DNA of 64,000 bases from DASQZK01 sp963764345. Lineage in GTDB: Bacteria; Bacteroidota; Bacteroidia; Bacteroidales; GCA-2748055. The DNA lies in contig CAVXSF010000021.1 in the NCBI GenBank assembly GCA_963764345.1, positions 43,027-107,026 on the forward strand. Direction: 5' to 3'. The notes below the pieces were generated by a model. The model was given only the letters and a program-made list of their open reading frames with translations, was not told the DNA's origin and ran no database searches. The position numbers were made by a program, and so were the translations under genes. Below, piece by piece: positions 44,484 to 53,727 of the stretch. Position 1 is the first letter of the stretch. Each line of letters starts with the position of its first letter.

Positions 44484-46282
44484 GTGACGACATAAAATCC
44501 TATATTATTGAGAAGGTCCGAAATCTTCCGGAGAAACCGGGTGTTTATCAATTTCTTGATGAAAAGGGGAAAATACTCTATATCGGTAAAGCAAAATCCC
44601 TAAAAAAGCGGGTGTCATCCTACTTTAATAAACAAAATCACGAAAACAACAAAATTCGGGTCTTGGTAAAGAAAACAAACGATATTCATCATATCGTGGT
44701 AAACTCCGAATCCGATGCTCTCCTTTTAGAAAACAACTTAATTAAGAAGTACCAGCCAAGGTATAACATAAACCTTAAGGATGATAAGACTTTTCCCTGG
44801 ATTTGTGTTAAAAACGAACGTTTTCCAAGAATTTTCTCTACCCGGAAGATCGTTAAAGATGGCTCAGTGTATTATGGGCCGTACACGTCTGCAAATACGT
44901 TAAGAACTCTTTTAGGCCTTATTAAAGAGCTGTATAAACTTCGCAACTGTAACCTGAATCTTACAAAAGAAAATATTTCAGCTCAGAAGTTCAGGGTTTG
45001 TCTTGAATATCATATAGGGAATTGTAAAGGGCCCTGTGAAGATCTCCAGACTGAACAGGATTATAATGATACGATCTCACAAATTCATGAGATCCTTAAG
45101 GGAAATCTGAAAAATGTAATAGTCTACCTAAATAAACTCATGAATAATTTTGCCAGAGAATATCAGTTTGAAGAAGCTGAAAATATCCGGCAAAAAATCC
45201 TGGCACTTGAAAAATTCCAAATGAAATCTACTATCGTTAATCCCGCTGTTCACAATGTTGATGTGTTTTCTTATGTGGATGATGGCAGTCTGGCTTATGT
45301 AAACTTTTTGAAGGTAATCAATGGAGCAATCATTCAGGCTTATACCGTGGAAATACGTAAAAAACTTGATGAACCAAAGGAGGAAATCCTGGAATATACG
45401 CTGACAGAGCTTAGGCAAAGATTATTTAGCAATTCTATTGAGATCGTCGTACCATTTAAAATAAAGAGTTTACCTGATAATATTAAAGTTATTGTTCCGG
45501 TAAAGGGCGATAAGTTAAAACTATTAGAACTATCCCAAAGGAATGCCAAATATTTTATGTTGGATAGAAAAAGACAAAAAGCTTCGGCAGCCCCGCTTCG
45601 TGCTACCGAACGTATTCTGACTGCTCTTAAAAATGATCTGAGATTGTCCTCCCTTCCGGTACATATTGAATGTTTTGATAATAGTAATATCCAGGGATCA
45701 AACCCCGTGGCAGCATGCGTTGTGTTTAAAAATGCCCGGCCCGATAAAAAAGAATACCGTCATTTTAATATAAAAACCGTTGAAGGTCCTGATGACTACG
45801 CTTCAATGTCAGAAATCGTGTTCAGGAGATATGATAGAATGATCAAGGAAGAACTACCGTTGCCTCAACTTATTGTTATCGATGGAGGTAAAGGACAATT
45901 ACATGCGGCAGTCCTTAGTCTGGAAGCCCTAAACCTGAGAGGAAAGATCGCGGTTATTGGAATTGCTAAAAGACTTGAAGAAATATATTTCCCCGATGAT
46001 CCTGTGCCGCTCTATATTGATAAAAATTCAGAATCCCTGAAGGTAATTCAGCAGATCAGAAATGAAGCTCATCGGTTCGGAATTACCTTTCACAGGCAGA
46101 AACGATCTAATGCCATGATTAATTCGGAATTGGAAAATATAAAGGGCATCGGTGAAAAAACAATTCAAAAATTGGTTTCTACTTTTGGATCCTTACAAAA
46201 TGTAAAAAATACACCTAAGAATGCAATTGAAGATCTGATTGGTACTTCAAAGACAAAAATTCTCCTGGAACATTTGAAATGA
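44480..46282 (+). CDS. uvrC: Excinuclease ABC subunit C
   Basis: UvrC makes both incisions in nucleotide excision repair. The 600-residue protein has the GIY-YIG nuclease at residues 12-95 (KPGVYQFLDEKGKILYIGKA), a UVR domain near 200-235 (YQFEEAENIRQKILALEKF), the RNase-H-like nuclease with IECFDNSNIQGSNPVAACVV and VIDGGKGQL, and a C-terminal helix-hairpin-helix (LENIKGIGEKTIQKLVSTFG). It starts within the ade stop (ATGA), so the two are coupled. Confidence 0.95.
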   Translation: MSDDIKSYIIEKVRNLPEKPGVYQFLDEKGKILYIGKAKSLKKRVSSYFNKQNHENNKIRVLVKKTNDIHHIVVNSESDALLLENNLIKKYQPRYNINLKDDKTFPWICVKNERFPRIFSTRKIVKDGSVYYGPYTSANTLRTLLGLIKELYKLRNCNLNLTKENISAQKFRVCLEYHIGNCKGPCEDLQTEQDYNDTISQIHEILKGNLKNVIVYLNKLMNNFAREYQFEEAENIRQKILALEKFQMKSTIVNPAVHNVDVFSYVDDGSLAYVNFLKVINGAIIQAYTVEIRKKLDEPKEEILEYTLTELRQRLFSNSIEIVVPFKIKSLPDNIKVIVPVKGDKLKLLELSQRNAKYFMLDRKRQKASAAPLRATERILTALKNDLRLSSLPVHIECFDNSNIQGSNPVAACVVFKNARPDKKEYRHFNIKTVEGPDDYASMSEIVFRRYDRMIKEELPLPQLIVIDGGKGQLHAAVLSLEALNLRGKIAVIGIAKRLEEIYFPDDPVPLYIDKNSESLKVIQQIRNEAHRFGITFHRQKRSNAMINSELENIKGIGEKTIQKLVSTFGSLQNVKNTPKNAIEDLIGTSKTKILLEHLK

Positions 46283-46595
46283 ATTGGTTACCAAAACGCG
46301 ATTAAAAAGCAGATATACAGCGAATTACATCATATATTTGCTCTCTTTGACCTTCTGAGAATGAAATATTCGGAATCTTCCGTATATAGCCACAGAAATC
46401 TTCTGTATACGAAAACCCAAAGCAAATCATTTCAGCGGAAAAATAATCTTCGAACCCACAAAAGTGTTTTTGTACCGTTTTCACATCATCCCGGCTAAGT
46501 CCGCTAAAGGATCAACAACAGTTCACCTGAAGTGACAGGAACTAAATTACTCAACATCCGCCGGGATTTTTATTTTTAATAGAATCAGGCAAACG
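46283..46595. other. Gene-poor gap between uvrC and the polyprenyl synthase
   Basis: A 313-bp stretch between two 3' ends. I find no tRNA and no strong terminator. The minus strand has an open frame of 60 codons (46302-46484, product containing FCGFEDYFSAEMICFGFSY); it resembles coding sequence a little but has no recognised family, no clear promoter and no neighbour to belong to. It may be a remnant or chance. Confidence 0.4.
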
Positions 46596-47572
46596 CTATT
46601 TCTTTCGCTCGACAGTATAATTAACCAAACGGGCCAGCGAATCTCTTGCAGGATTTTGTGGAAAGGTGAAAAGAATTTCAAGAGCCTTGTCCTTGTAGGA
46701 TTTCATTTTGCCTTCGGCATATTCCAGGCCATGATAATTGTCTACAAAATTCAGAACCTCTTCTATTTTTTTTGAATTTTTATTCTGATCGCCTGATGAT
46801 ATGGATAATTCTGCTCTTTTCTGATGCTGGGGCATTGTTGCAATGCGTAAATCAGGGGTAATGTCATTTTCTTTTCTTTGATATCGTTGCCGGTAGGTTT
46901 GCCAATCTTCCCGTTTCTGTTGTAATCAAAGAGGTCATCCTTGATCTGAAAGGCTACACCAGCATTTTCTCCAAAAGCCTTCATCCTTGCAATAATATCC
47001 TCGTCTTTGCTTACAGCCGTCGCCCCGCTTGCAGTACATGCCGCTATAAGTGCAGCGGTCTTCTTCCGGATCACTTCATAGTACTCCTCCATCGTAATGT
47101 TAAGCTTTCTGGATTTTCTTAACTGTAAGAGCTCTCCTTCACTCATCTCCCTTACCGCTTCAGAAACGATCTTCAGAAGTTCATATTCTTGCCGCTCAAC
47201 TGAGAGGAGTAAACCTTTTGACAGAAGATAGTCCCCAAAAAGTACCGCAATTTTTGATCTCCATAAAGCATTGAGTGAAAAAAAGCCACGTCGTTCATAT
47301 GATTCATCAACAACATCATCATGCACCAGGGAAGCTGTATGAAGTAATTCAATCATGGAAGCTGCGGTGTAACTTGAAGTATTAATACCGCCAAGCATGG
47401 AGGAGGTCAGAAATACAAATGTGGGCCTTAATTGCTTTCCTTTTCGCCTCAGAATATAATTGGTAATAACATCCAGAAGAGGGACCGAACTTTTCATGAC
47501 GGTCTTAAAATGCTCCTCAAATTCTTCAAGTTCCTTCTGTATCGGTTCCCGAATTAGTTTTAATTCACTCAT
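46596..47572 (-). CDS. Polyprenyl synthetase (octaprenyl/solanesyl-diphosphate synthase-like, frameshifted)
   Basis: An all-trans isoprenyl diphosphate synthase that makes the side chain of menaquinone or a related lipid carrier. The first frame (from 47572) has VHDDVVDESYERRG, the first aspartate-rich motif, and FQIKDDLFDYNRNGKIGKPTGND, the second. The frame is lost at about 46833-46836 by a missing base; the other frame supplies the C-terminal 79 residues (HQKRAELSISSG ... ARLVNYTVERKK). The restored length is about 325 residues. Product chain length cannot be read from the sequence. Confidence 0.9.
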
Positions 47573-47820
47573 TAAAATACCTTTGACGCAAAGTTAATAT
47601 TCCTTTTAATATATCATTAGCTTTTTCAACCACTACTGTTATAAAACTATCACTAAACCAGGGGTAATTTAGAAACATCTCAGAAATAACGGTCTTTCCT
47701 ACATCAAAACTGTCGAATCCTACTTAAACACTGGTATTTACCTGAGGATATAAAATTGTTAAAATATTGGCAATATTTAAAAAAGCTGATTGAAATCATG
47801 TTTTGCAGGTAATATATTTA

Positions 47821-47828
47821 TATATTTG
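47821..47828 (+). promoter_or_regulatory. Candidate -7 element of the ArsR-type gene
   Basis: TATATTTG matches TAnnTTTG, 38 bp before the gene start. A TTTG at 47802-47805 precedes it by only 15 bp, shorter than the usual -33/-7 spacing, so the call is tentative. Confidence 0.35.
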
Positions 47829-47865
47829 TATTTGTTATATTAAGTGATTAAAATAGTTTCAAAGA

Positions 47866-48165
47866 ATGAAATTCAGTGATTTAACCCCCGATCAGCTCGA
47901 AAAGGCAGCGAATATGCTAAAGGCTATTGCCCATCCTATGAGAATTGCTATTATCAATTTTCTCGATGAAGGGAAAAGACTAACCGTTACCGAAATACAT
48001 GAATTGTTGAAAATTGAACAATCCACAACCTCGCATCATCTTGGCATTCTCAAAGATAAAGGTGTTCTGACTTCACAACGCGAAGGGAAAAACACCTATT
48101 ATTGTCTTAAAAATGATAACCTGAGTAGTATTGTCGACTGCATAAGCAAATGCGCCTGCAACTGA
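47866..48165 (+). CDS. ArsR/SmtB-type winged-helix regulator
   Basis: A 99-residue single-domain HTH protein. The core reads MLKAIAHPMRIAIINFLDEG, LTVTEIHELLKIEQSTTSHHLGILKDKGVL and a wing TSQREGKNTYYCLK. Two cysteines at the very end (SKCACN) and one in the wing (YYC) might bind a metal or act as a redox switch. No transporter or arsenic gene is adjacent, so its target and effector are unknown. A strong terminator follows at 48206. Confidence 0.85.
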   Translation: MKFSDLTPDQLEKAANMLKAIAHPMRIAIINFLDEGKRLTVTEIHELLKIEQSTTSHHLGILKDKGVLTSQREGKNTYYCLKNDNLSSIVDCISKCACN

Positions 48166-48205
48166 CACTTTCCACTGTAGTAAAAAATAAAGTTTGTTCG
48201 TGTTG

Positions 48206-48230
48206 AAAAGATCCCCCGGGGATCTTTTTT
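48206..48230 (+). terminator. Intrinsic terminator after the ArsR-type gene
   Basis: The inverted repeat aaaagatcccc / ggggatctttt (48206-48216 and 48218-48228) ends in a run of six T (48225-48230) on the plus strand, 41 bp after the ArsR-type stop. It also has A's on the other side and could work in both directions. Confidence 0.7.
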
Positions 48231-48341
48231 GTTTTCCTCATATCATCCAGTTCATTCAAAAAGAGAAAAACCCGTTTGTCAAAAACACTTACTTACCTTG
48301 CATTGTTTTTATGTTAACTTTACAAACCTAATCTTTTCAGT

Positions 48342-48788
48342 ATGCAGGTGATCAGGGTAACTAAGGAATTCTCATTCGAAATGGCTCACGCACTCTGGAA
48401 TTATGACGGAGCCTGCAGTAATATCCATGGCCATTCCTATAAATTATTCGTTACCGTCATTGGCCAACCCATTCCCGGTGTAAATGATCCAAAAAATGGA
48501 ATGGTCGTCGATTTTGGTGACTTAAAAAAATGGGTTAAAACTGCCATTGTTAATGATTTCGATCATTGTCTCCTGATTTCTGCAAAAGCTGATGCCCAGT
48601 CCATAAATGCAAGCCAAATGTTTAACAGGCTGATTATCACCGACTTTCAGCCAACCTGCGAAAATTTGCTCATTTATATGGCCGATAAAATTAAAAGACA
48701 ACTTCCGGATAACCTGCATCTTCATTCATTAAAACTTAGGGAAACAGGAACTTCATACGCGGAATGGTATGCAGATGATAATCCCTGA
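48342..48788 (+). CDS. 6-pyruvoyl-tetrahydropterin synthase / QueD-like protein
   Basis: A 148-residue PTPS/QueD superfamily enzyme. The zinc histidines are in FEMAHALWNY and SNIHGHSYKLFV, the DFGDLKKW segment carries an active-site acidic residue, and the C-terminus has LKLRETGTSYAEW. The catalytic cysteine of typical PTPS is CSNIHGH. It probably makes 6-carboxy-tetrahydropterin for queuosine, or acts in folate-like pterin metabolism. queC and queE are not in the window, so a pathway cannot be fixed. Confidence 0.85.
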   Translation: MQVIRVTKEFSFEMAHALWNYDGACSNIHGHSYKLFVTVIGQPIPGVNDPKNGMVVDFGDLKKWVKTAIVNDFDHCLLISAKADAQSINASQMFNRLIITDFQPTCENLLIYMADKIKRQLPDNLHLHSLKLRETGTSYAEWYADDNP

Positions 48789-48803
48789 TACTTGACATTC
48801 TTT

Positions 48804-51578
48804 ATGATGACCGGCAAAAATAAAATATTTCTCCTCGATGCTTATGCCCTTATTTTCAGGGCATATTATGCTTTTTTGGCGAACCCGATCAAAAATTCAA
48901 AAGGACTGAATACTTCCACTATTTTTGGTTTTGTCAATACACTCGATGAAATTCTGCGTAAAGAAAATCCAGATCATATAGCCGTGGTTTTTGATCCGCC
49001 TTCACCCACCTTCCGGCACGAAATGTATCCCGAATATAAGGCAAACCGCGAAGCTACACCCGAAGATATTAAAATCGCAGTCCCGTGGATAAAAAAAATT
49101 CTGGAAGCATATAATATTCAGTCTATTGAGATTGATAATTATGAAGCCGATGATGTGATCGGAACAATCGCTAAAAAAGCTGAAAAAGAGGGCTTCATGG
49201 TGTTTATGATGACTCCGGATAAAGATTATGCCCAGCTTGTTTCTGAAAACATCGTGATGTACAAACCGAAGAGATCCGGAAATGAAGTTGAAATATGGGG
49301 AGTGAATGAGGTAAAGGAGAAATTCGAAATTGAGACCCCTTCCCAGGTAATTGATATCCTGTCGCTATGGGGAGACTCATCCGATAATATCCCGGGGGTT
49401 CCCGGAATAGGTGAGAAGACAGCGAAAAAGCTTATCGCTGAATATGGGACTCTTGAAAAACTCCTTGATCACCTGGATGATCTGAAGGGTAAACTTAAGG
49501 AAAACCTGGTGTCATTTCGTGAACAGGCGAAATTATCAAAACAACTCGCTACGATCATTGAGGACGTTCCTTTTAGTTTGAATCTTGAATCATTGGAAAG
49601 ATCCGGTCCTGATCTTAATGAACTTAAATCAATATTTGAAGAACTTGAATTTAGGAGTTTAATAAACAGGATTATAACACAAAATACTGCCGTTACCTCC
49701 GGAGAAATTCAGGGTGATTTATTTTCCGGACTCACGGAGGCATCACAGATTTCCGGGACTTCTTATGATACGATTTACACCATTAAAAAGTCGTATCATC
49801 TTTTAACTGAAGCAAATGATATCCGTGACCTTTGCCGGAAAGTTGCTAAAAACGGTGAAATCTGTTTTGATACAGAGACAACAGGACTCGATGTAATGAC
49901 GGCATCTCTCGTCGGCGTTTCCATTTCCACCAGTGCTCATGAAGGGTTCTTCATCCTTGTGCCCGATAATAAAGAGGAAACGATAAACCTTCTTCTTCCA
50001 CTTAAAGAAATACTGGAAGATCCCGGAATTTATAAAATCGGCCAAAACCTCAAATACGATGTAAGGATATTATACAATTATGGAATCCGTACCTGCGGAC
50101 CAGTCTTTGATACCATGGTGGCACACTATCTTCTGCAGCCGGACCAGCGCCATAACCTGAATTTATTGTCAGAAGTATATCTTAATTATTCTCCGGTTAA
50201 AATTGAAGAGCTTATCGGGATCAAAGGACATCAGCAAATTACTATGCGTCAAGTCGATCCTTCTAAATTAAAAGATTATGCTTGTGAGGATGCCGATCTT
50301 ACCCTGCAGCTCTATCATATCCTTAAAGAAGAACTAAAAACGAAAAATCTTGAAAAGCTGGCTGCTGATCTTGAAATGCCGCTCGTCCTTGTGCTGGCGG
50401 ATATGGAGCATAACGGGGTAAAACTGGATAAAGAAGCACTGGCTGTTTTTGCTATTCAACTGCAAAAGGAAATTATAACCTCGGAAGGACGAATTTATGA
50501 AATGGCCGGAACTTCATTCAATATTTCTTCACCTAAACAGTTAGGAGAGATCCTCTTTGAGCGCCTGAAGATTGTTTCAGATGCAAAACGTACCAAAACA
50601 AAGCAGTACTCAACGGGTGAAGATGTATTGGCCAGACTGGCTGATCGACATGCTATTATTCCAGAAGTGCTTAATTACCGGTCATTACGAAAGCTTCTGT
50701 CAACCTACGTGGAAGCCCTGCCTAAATTGGTTAATGAATCCACAGGACGACTGCACACATCCTTTAATCAAACGGTCGCAGCTACAGGAAGGCTGAGTTC
50801 GAATAATCCGAATTTACAGAACATTCCAATACGGGAAGAAAGAGGGAGAGAAATACGAAAGGCGTTTATTCCACGGGATGAAAATTATCTTTTATTATCT
50901 GCAGACTACTCTCAAATCGAACTGAGGCTTATGGCCCATATGAGCCAGGATAAGAATATGATCGAGGCATTTCTTCATGGAGAGGACATTCATACCGCAA
51001 CCGCTGCCCGCATTCATGGGGTAAGCAAGGAAGAAGTAACCCGGGAAATGAGATCCGGCGCAAAAACAGCCAATTTTGGGATTATTTACGGTATTTCAGC
51101 TTTTGGTTTAGCTCAGCGTCTTAACATCCCTGGAAAGGAAGCCAGAGACCTGATCGACGGCTATTTTAAATCATTTCCTGGTGTGAGGGCTTACATGGAT
51201 AATAGTATTAAAATAGCGAGAGAGGAAGGGTGTGTGCACACTATAATGGGGCGTCAAAGGTATCTGCCTGATATCAATTCCAGGAATTCCGTTGTTCGGG
51301 GGATGGCGGAACGAAATGCCATTAATGCCCCCTTACAGGGATCTGCCGCCGACATTATCAAGATCGCCATGATCAATATTCATAAAATAATGGCCTCGAA
51401 AGAAATGAAATCAAAGATGATCCTTCAAGTCCATGATGAATTGATCTTTGATGTTTTTAAACCGGAACTTGAACATCTTAAGGAACTGGTTAAGGAAGGA
51501 ATGGAACATGCAGTAAATCTAAGCGTTCCGCTTACTGTTGATATGGGCCAGGGAAATAACTGGCTTGAAGCACATTAA
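48804..51578 (+). CDS. polA: DNA polymerase I
   Basis: A 924-residue PolA. Order of domains: 5'-3' exonuclease (residues 1-290, FLLDAYALIFRAYYAF, EADDVIGTIAKKAE, WGDSSDNIPGVPGIGEKTA), 3'-5' proofreading exonuclease (about 345-520, with CFDTETTGLD, so the DxE motif is intact) and polymerase (SADYSQIELRLMAHMS, RSGAKTANFGIIYGIS, LQVHDELIFDV). The start is best placed at ATG 48804 or 48807; a TTG at 48792 is in frame but less likely. It follows the QueD-like gene after 15 bp. Confidence 0.96.
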   Translation: MMTGKNKIFLLDAYALIFRAYYAFLANPIKNSKGLNTSTIFGFVNTLDEILRKENPDHIAVVFDPPSPTFRHEMYPEYKANREATPEDIKIAVPWIKKILEAYNIQSIEIDNYEADDVIGTIAKKAEKEGFMVFMMTPDKDYAQLVSENIVMYKPKRSGNEVEIWGVNEVKEKFEIETPSQVIDILSLWGDSSDNIPGVPGIGEKTAKKLIAEYGTLEKLLDHLDDLKGKLKENLVSFREQAKLSKQLATIIEDVPFSLNLESLERSGPDLNELKSIFEELEFRSLINRIITQNTAVTSGEIQGDLFSGLTEASQISGTSYDTIYTIKKSYHLLTEANDIRDLCRKVAKNGEICFDTETTGLDVMTASLVGVSISTSAHEGFFILVPDNKEETINLLLPLKEILEDPGIYKIGQNLKYDVRILYNYGIRTCGPVFDTMVAHYLLQPDQRHNLNLLSEVYLNYSPVKIEELIGIKGHQQITMRQVDPSKLKDYACEDADLTLQLYHILKEELKTKNLEKLAADLEMPLVLVLADMEHNGVKLDKEALAVFAIQLQKEIITSEGRIYEMAGTSFNISSPKQLGEILFERLKIVSDAKRTKTKQYSTGEDVLARLADRHAIIPEVLNYRSLRKLLSTYVEALPKLVNESTGRLHTSFNQTVAATGRLSSNNPNLQNIPIREERGREIRKAFIPRDENYLLLSADYSQIELRLMAHMSQDKNMIEAFLHGEDIHTATAARIHGVSKEEVTREMRSGAKTANFGIIYGISAFGLAQRLNIPGKEARDLIDGYFKSFPGVRAYMDNSIKIAREEGCVHTIMGRQRYLPDINSRNSVVRGMAERNAINAPLQGSAADIIKIAMINIHKIMASKEMKSKMILQVHDELIFDVFKPELEHLKELVKEGMEHAVNLSVPLTVDMGQGNNWLEAH

Positions 51579-51605
51579 TTCATTTTTAACCTGAAACATA
51601 TTAAT

Positions 51606-51845
51606 ATGCCCTTTATCGTTAAACTAACCGGTATACCCGCTGAAAAATCAGGCACTGAGAACATAACCATAGAAAATGCCGGCATCAGGAGCGTTTCGGA
51701 ACTTGAACTGGAGCTCAGAAAAAAAATACCGGCTTTGAGCCGGTATCTCCTGAAATTTTCTGTTAATGGTAAACTTCAGTCCGAAGATTACCTGATAAAG
51801 GAAGAGGACCATCTATTGGTTTTCAGCGCCTACTCCGGGGGCTGA
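51606..51845 (+). CDS. Stand-alone MoaD/ThiS-like ubiquitin-fold protein
   Basis: A 79-residue protein with a beta-grasp pattern and the C-terminal di-glycine (VFSAYSGG) that is adenylated and thiocarboxylated in MoaD and ThiS. Residues ISVSELELEL-like helix and FSVNGKLQSEDYLIKEEDHLLV complete the fold. No MoaE, ThiF/MoeB or ThiG lies nearby. It starts 28 bp after polA, and its 3' end overlaps the convergent S41 protease gene by 23 bp, which places the di-glycine codons opposite the protease's last codons. It may be a sulfur carrier or a protein modifier. Confidence 0.65.
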   Translation: MPFIVKLTGIPAEKSGTENITIENAGIRSVSELELELRKKIPALSRYLLKFSVNGKLQSEDYLIKEEDHLLVFSAYSGG

Positions 51846-53538
51846 CACCTCCGGACTGTTCAATTCTGTAAGTTTTCTTGGAAGGCTGAAGAATGGTCGT
51901 ATATTCCTGTGGATCATTTATAACCTCAATTGCCTTATTCAGCTGATCATCTGTTGGAAGTGAAGCCTTTATCCTTCCCGCCTGGTAATAATAGCGGCCC
52001 ATGATTTCTTCTCCAAGTAATTCTGAAATTTCATTTTTGAATGTCTCAAGATCCTTTAGATTATCGTGATGAAGTTCCCTGGATAAGGCATCAAACTGAT
52101 CTTTTGCCATCGAATAATATTTTTCCCGCCTGGCAATACTGATCAGCTTGTTCAACTCATCTTCACTGTTGGTTTTGTAGCTGAAATCCTTGCTCTGTAC
52201 AAAATCCTCGAACTTTTTATATTCCGAATCCGACAAATGAAAATCAGTTTCGGCAGGGGCTTCTTTGTGACGAATCATATAATCCGTAGCAAAATCAAAA
52301 ATAACGTTCTGAACATAAAGATTTAATGCGATCTGACTTAATGCTTCCATCGAATCTGTTACATCGGGTTTTATTCCTCCTCCGTCATAAACGATTCTTC
52401 CGTTTTTAGTGTTGAATTGTGAGATCAAAGAATCGGGAATGTGGCCAACACTTCCATCCGGATTTCGATGGGAATAATCCAGTGCCTGTATGCAACGACC
52501 ACTGGGAATATAATATTTTGCCGTTGTAACTTTCAGCTGTGTATCATATTTAAGCTTCCTGGTTGTCTGAACCAGACCTTTCCCAAAGGTACGCTCACCA
52601 ACAATGACAGCCCTGTCCAGGTCCTGAAGTGCCCCGGTTACAATTTCAGAGGCTGAGGCAGATCCGCGGTTTACCAGCACTATTATTGGAATTTTTGTAT
52701 CAACAGGCTCTGAAGTTGTATAGTAATCTTCATCCCACTGTTTTACCTTTCCCTTAGTGCTCACAATTAATTGTCCTTTATCCACAAACAGGTTGCAAAT
52801 CCTGACTGCTTCAATCAACAAGCCTCCGGGATTTCCCCTGAGATCGAGAATGAGGCGGTCAATGCCCTGTTTTTCCTTAAGGTTGATAAAAGCATCATGA
52901 ACTTCCTGAGACGCTCCAAGTGTAAAATTGGAAAGACGTATATATCCGGTGTGGTCATCAAGCTTGCCGTAATAGGGGACAGTATTCACATGAATCTGCT
53001 CCCTCATAACTTTAACTTTCCTGCTTTCCTTTTCACCCGGTTTTCTTACTTCAAGAACCACCATGGTTTCAGGGGTCCCTTTCAGCTTTTCGCTAATTTC
53101 TGAAAGGTCTTTTCCCTTCGTGCTTATGCCATCTACGGAAAGAATGAGATCGCCGCCACGTAAACCGGCTTTGGCTGCCGGAGAGCCTTCATAAGGATCT
53201 GCGACCATGGCATAACCATCACTCTGCCTGATAATTGCACCTATCCCGCCATAGTTCCCCGTCGTCATAAAATTAAAATCTTCTTTTTCCGATTCCGGGA
53301 TAAAAGTGGTGTAAGGATCAAGTGAACTCAGCATTGCATCAATCCCCGTCTTCATAAGTTTTTCGGGATCCGTCTGATCCACATAAAATAAATTGACTTC
53401 TCTGAAAAGCGAATAAAAAATATCAAGACTCTTGACCAATTCAAAATCACGGTCGCTAACCTTAATAAATCCAAAGGAGAGTATTACCAATATCAACCCT
53501 CCGGCAATATATCGGCTTTTCCTGGCAAAATTTTTCAT
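51823..53538 (-). CDS. S41 family C-terminal processing protease (CtpA/Prc-like)
   Basis: A 571-residue exported serine protease. An N-terminal signal/anchor (about residues 8-26) is followed by a PDZ domain (about 85-170, YGGIGAIIRQSDGYAM, AKAGLRGGDLILSVDG) and the S41 catalytic core with VNRGSASASEIVTGALQD (catalytic Ser) and GERTFGKGLVQT (catalytic Lys). The C-terminal 180 residues form a Bacteroidota-typical extension. It should trim or degrade periplasmic proteins by their C-termini. Its last codons overlap the MoaD/ThiS-like gene. Confidence 0.92.
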   Translation of the reverse strand: MKNFARKSRYIAGGLILVILSFGFIKVSDRDFELVKSLDIFYSLFREVNLFYVDQTDPEKLMKTGIDAMLSSLDPYTTFIPESEKEDFNFMTTGNYGGIGAIIRQSDGYAMVADPYEGSPAAKAGLRGGDLILSVDGISTKGKDLSEISEKLKGTPETMVVLEVRKPGEKESRKVKVMREQIHVNTVPYYGKLDDHTGYIRLSNFTLGASQEVHDAFINLKEKQGIDRLILDLRGNPGGLLIEAVRICNLFVDKGQLIVSTKGKVKQWDEDYYTTSEPVDTKIPIIVLVNRGSASASEIVTGALQDLDRAVIVGERTFGKGLVQTTRKLKYDTQLKVTTAKYYIPSGRCIQALDYSHRNPDGSVGHIPDSLISQFNTKNGRIVYDGGGIKPDVTDSMEALSQIALNLYVQNVIFDFATDYMIRHKEAPAETDFHLSDSEYKKFEDFVQSKDFSYKTNSEDELNKLISIARREKYYSMAKDQFDALSRELHHDNLKDLETFKNEISELLGEEIMGRYYYQAGRIKASLPTDDQLNKAIEVINDPQEYTTILQPSKKTYRIEQSGGVSPRSRR

Positions 53539-53727
53539 AATCTATAAATTGAATAATTTTCAAAAATAACGATAATCTCTATGCCCATAAGGAATTTTAA
53601 GATTATTTAACAACCCGGTGTCAAATAGGTTATCAGATGATTTTAATCTTAATGAATTAAGACTTCTTATGAGTTGAAGATAAACGTTATTTTTGCGGCA
53701 AAAATATGTGTCCGGGTTGAAAATCTC

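Noticed and set aside
52778..52786. A perfect DnaA box TTATCCACA
   Set aside because: It is single and lies inside the S41 protease coding region, with no AT-rich flank or companion boxes, so an origin role is unlikely.
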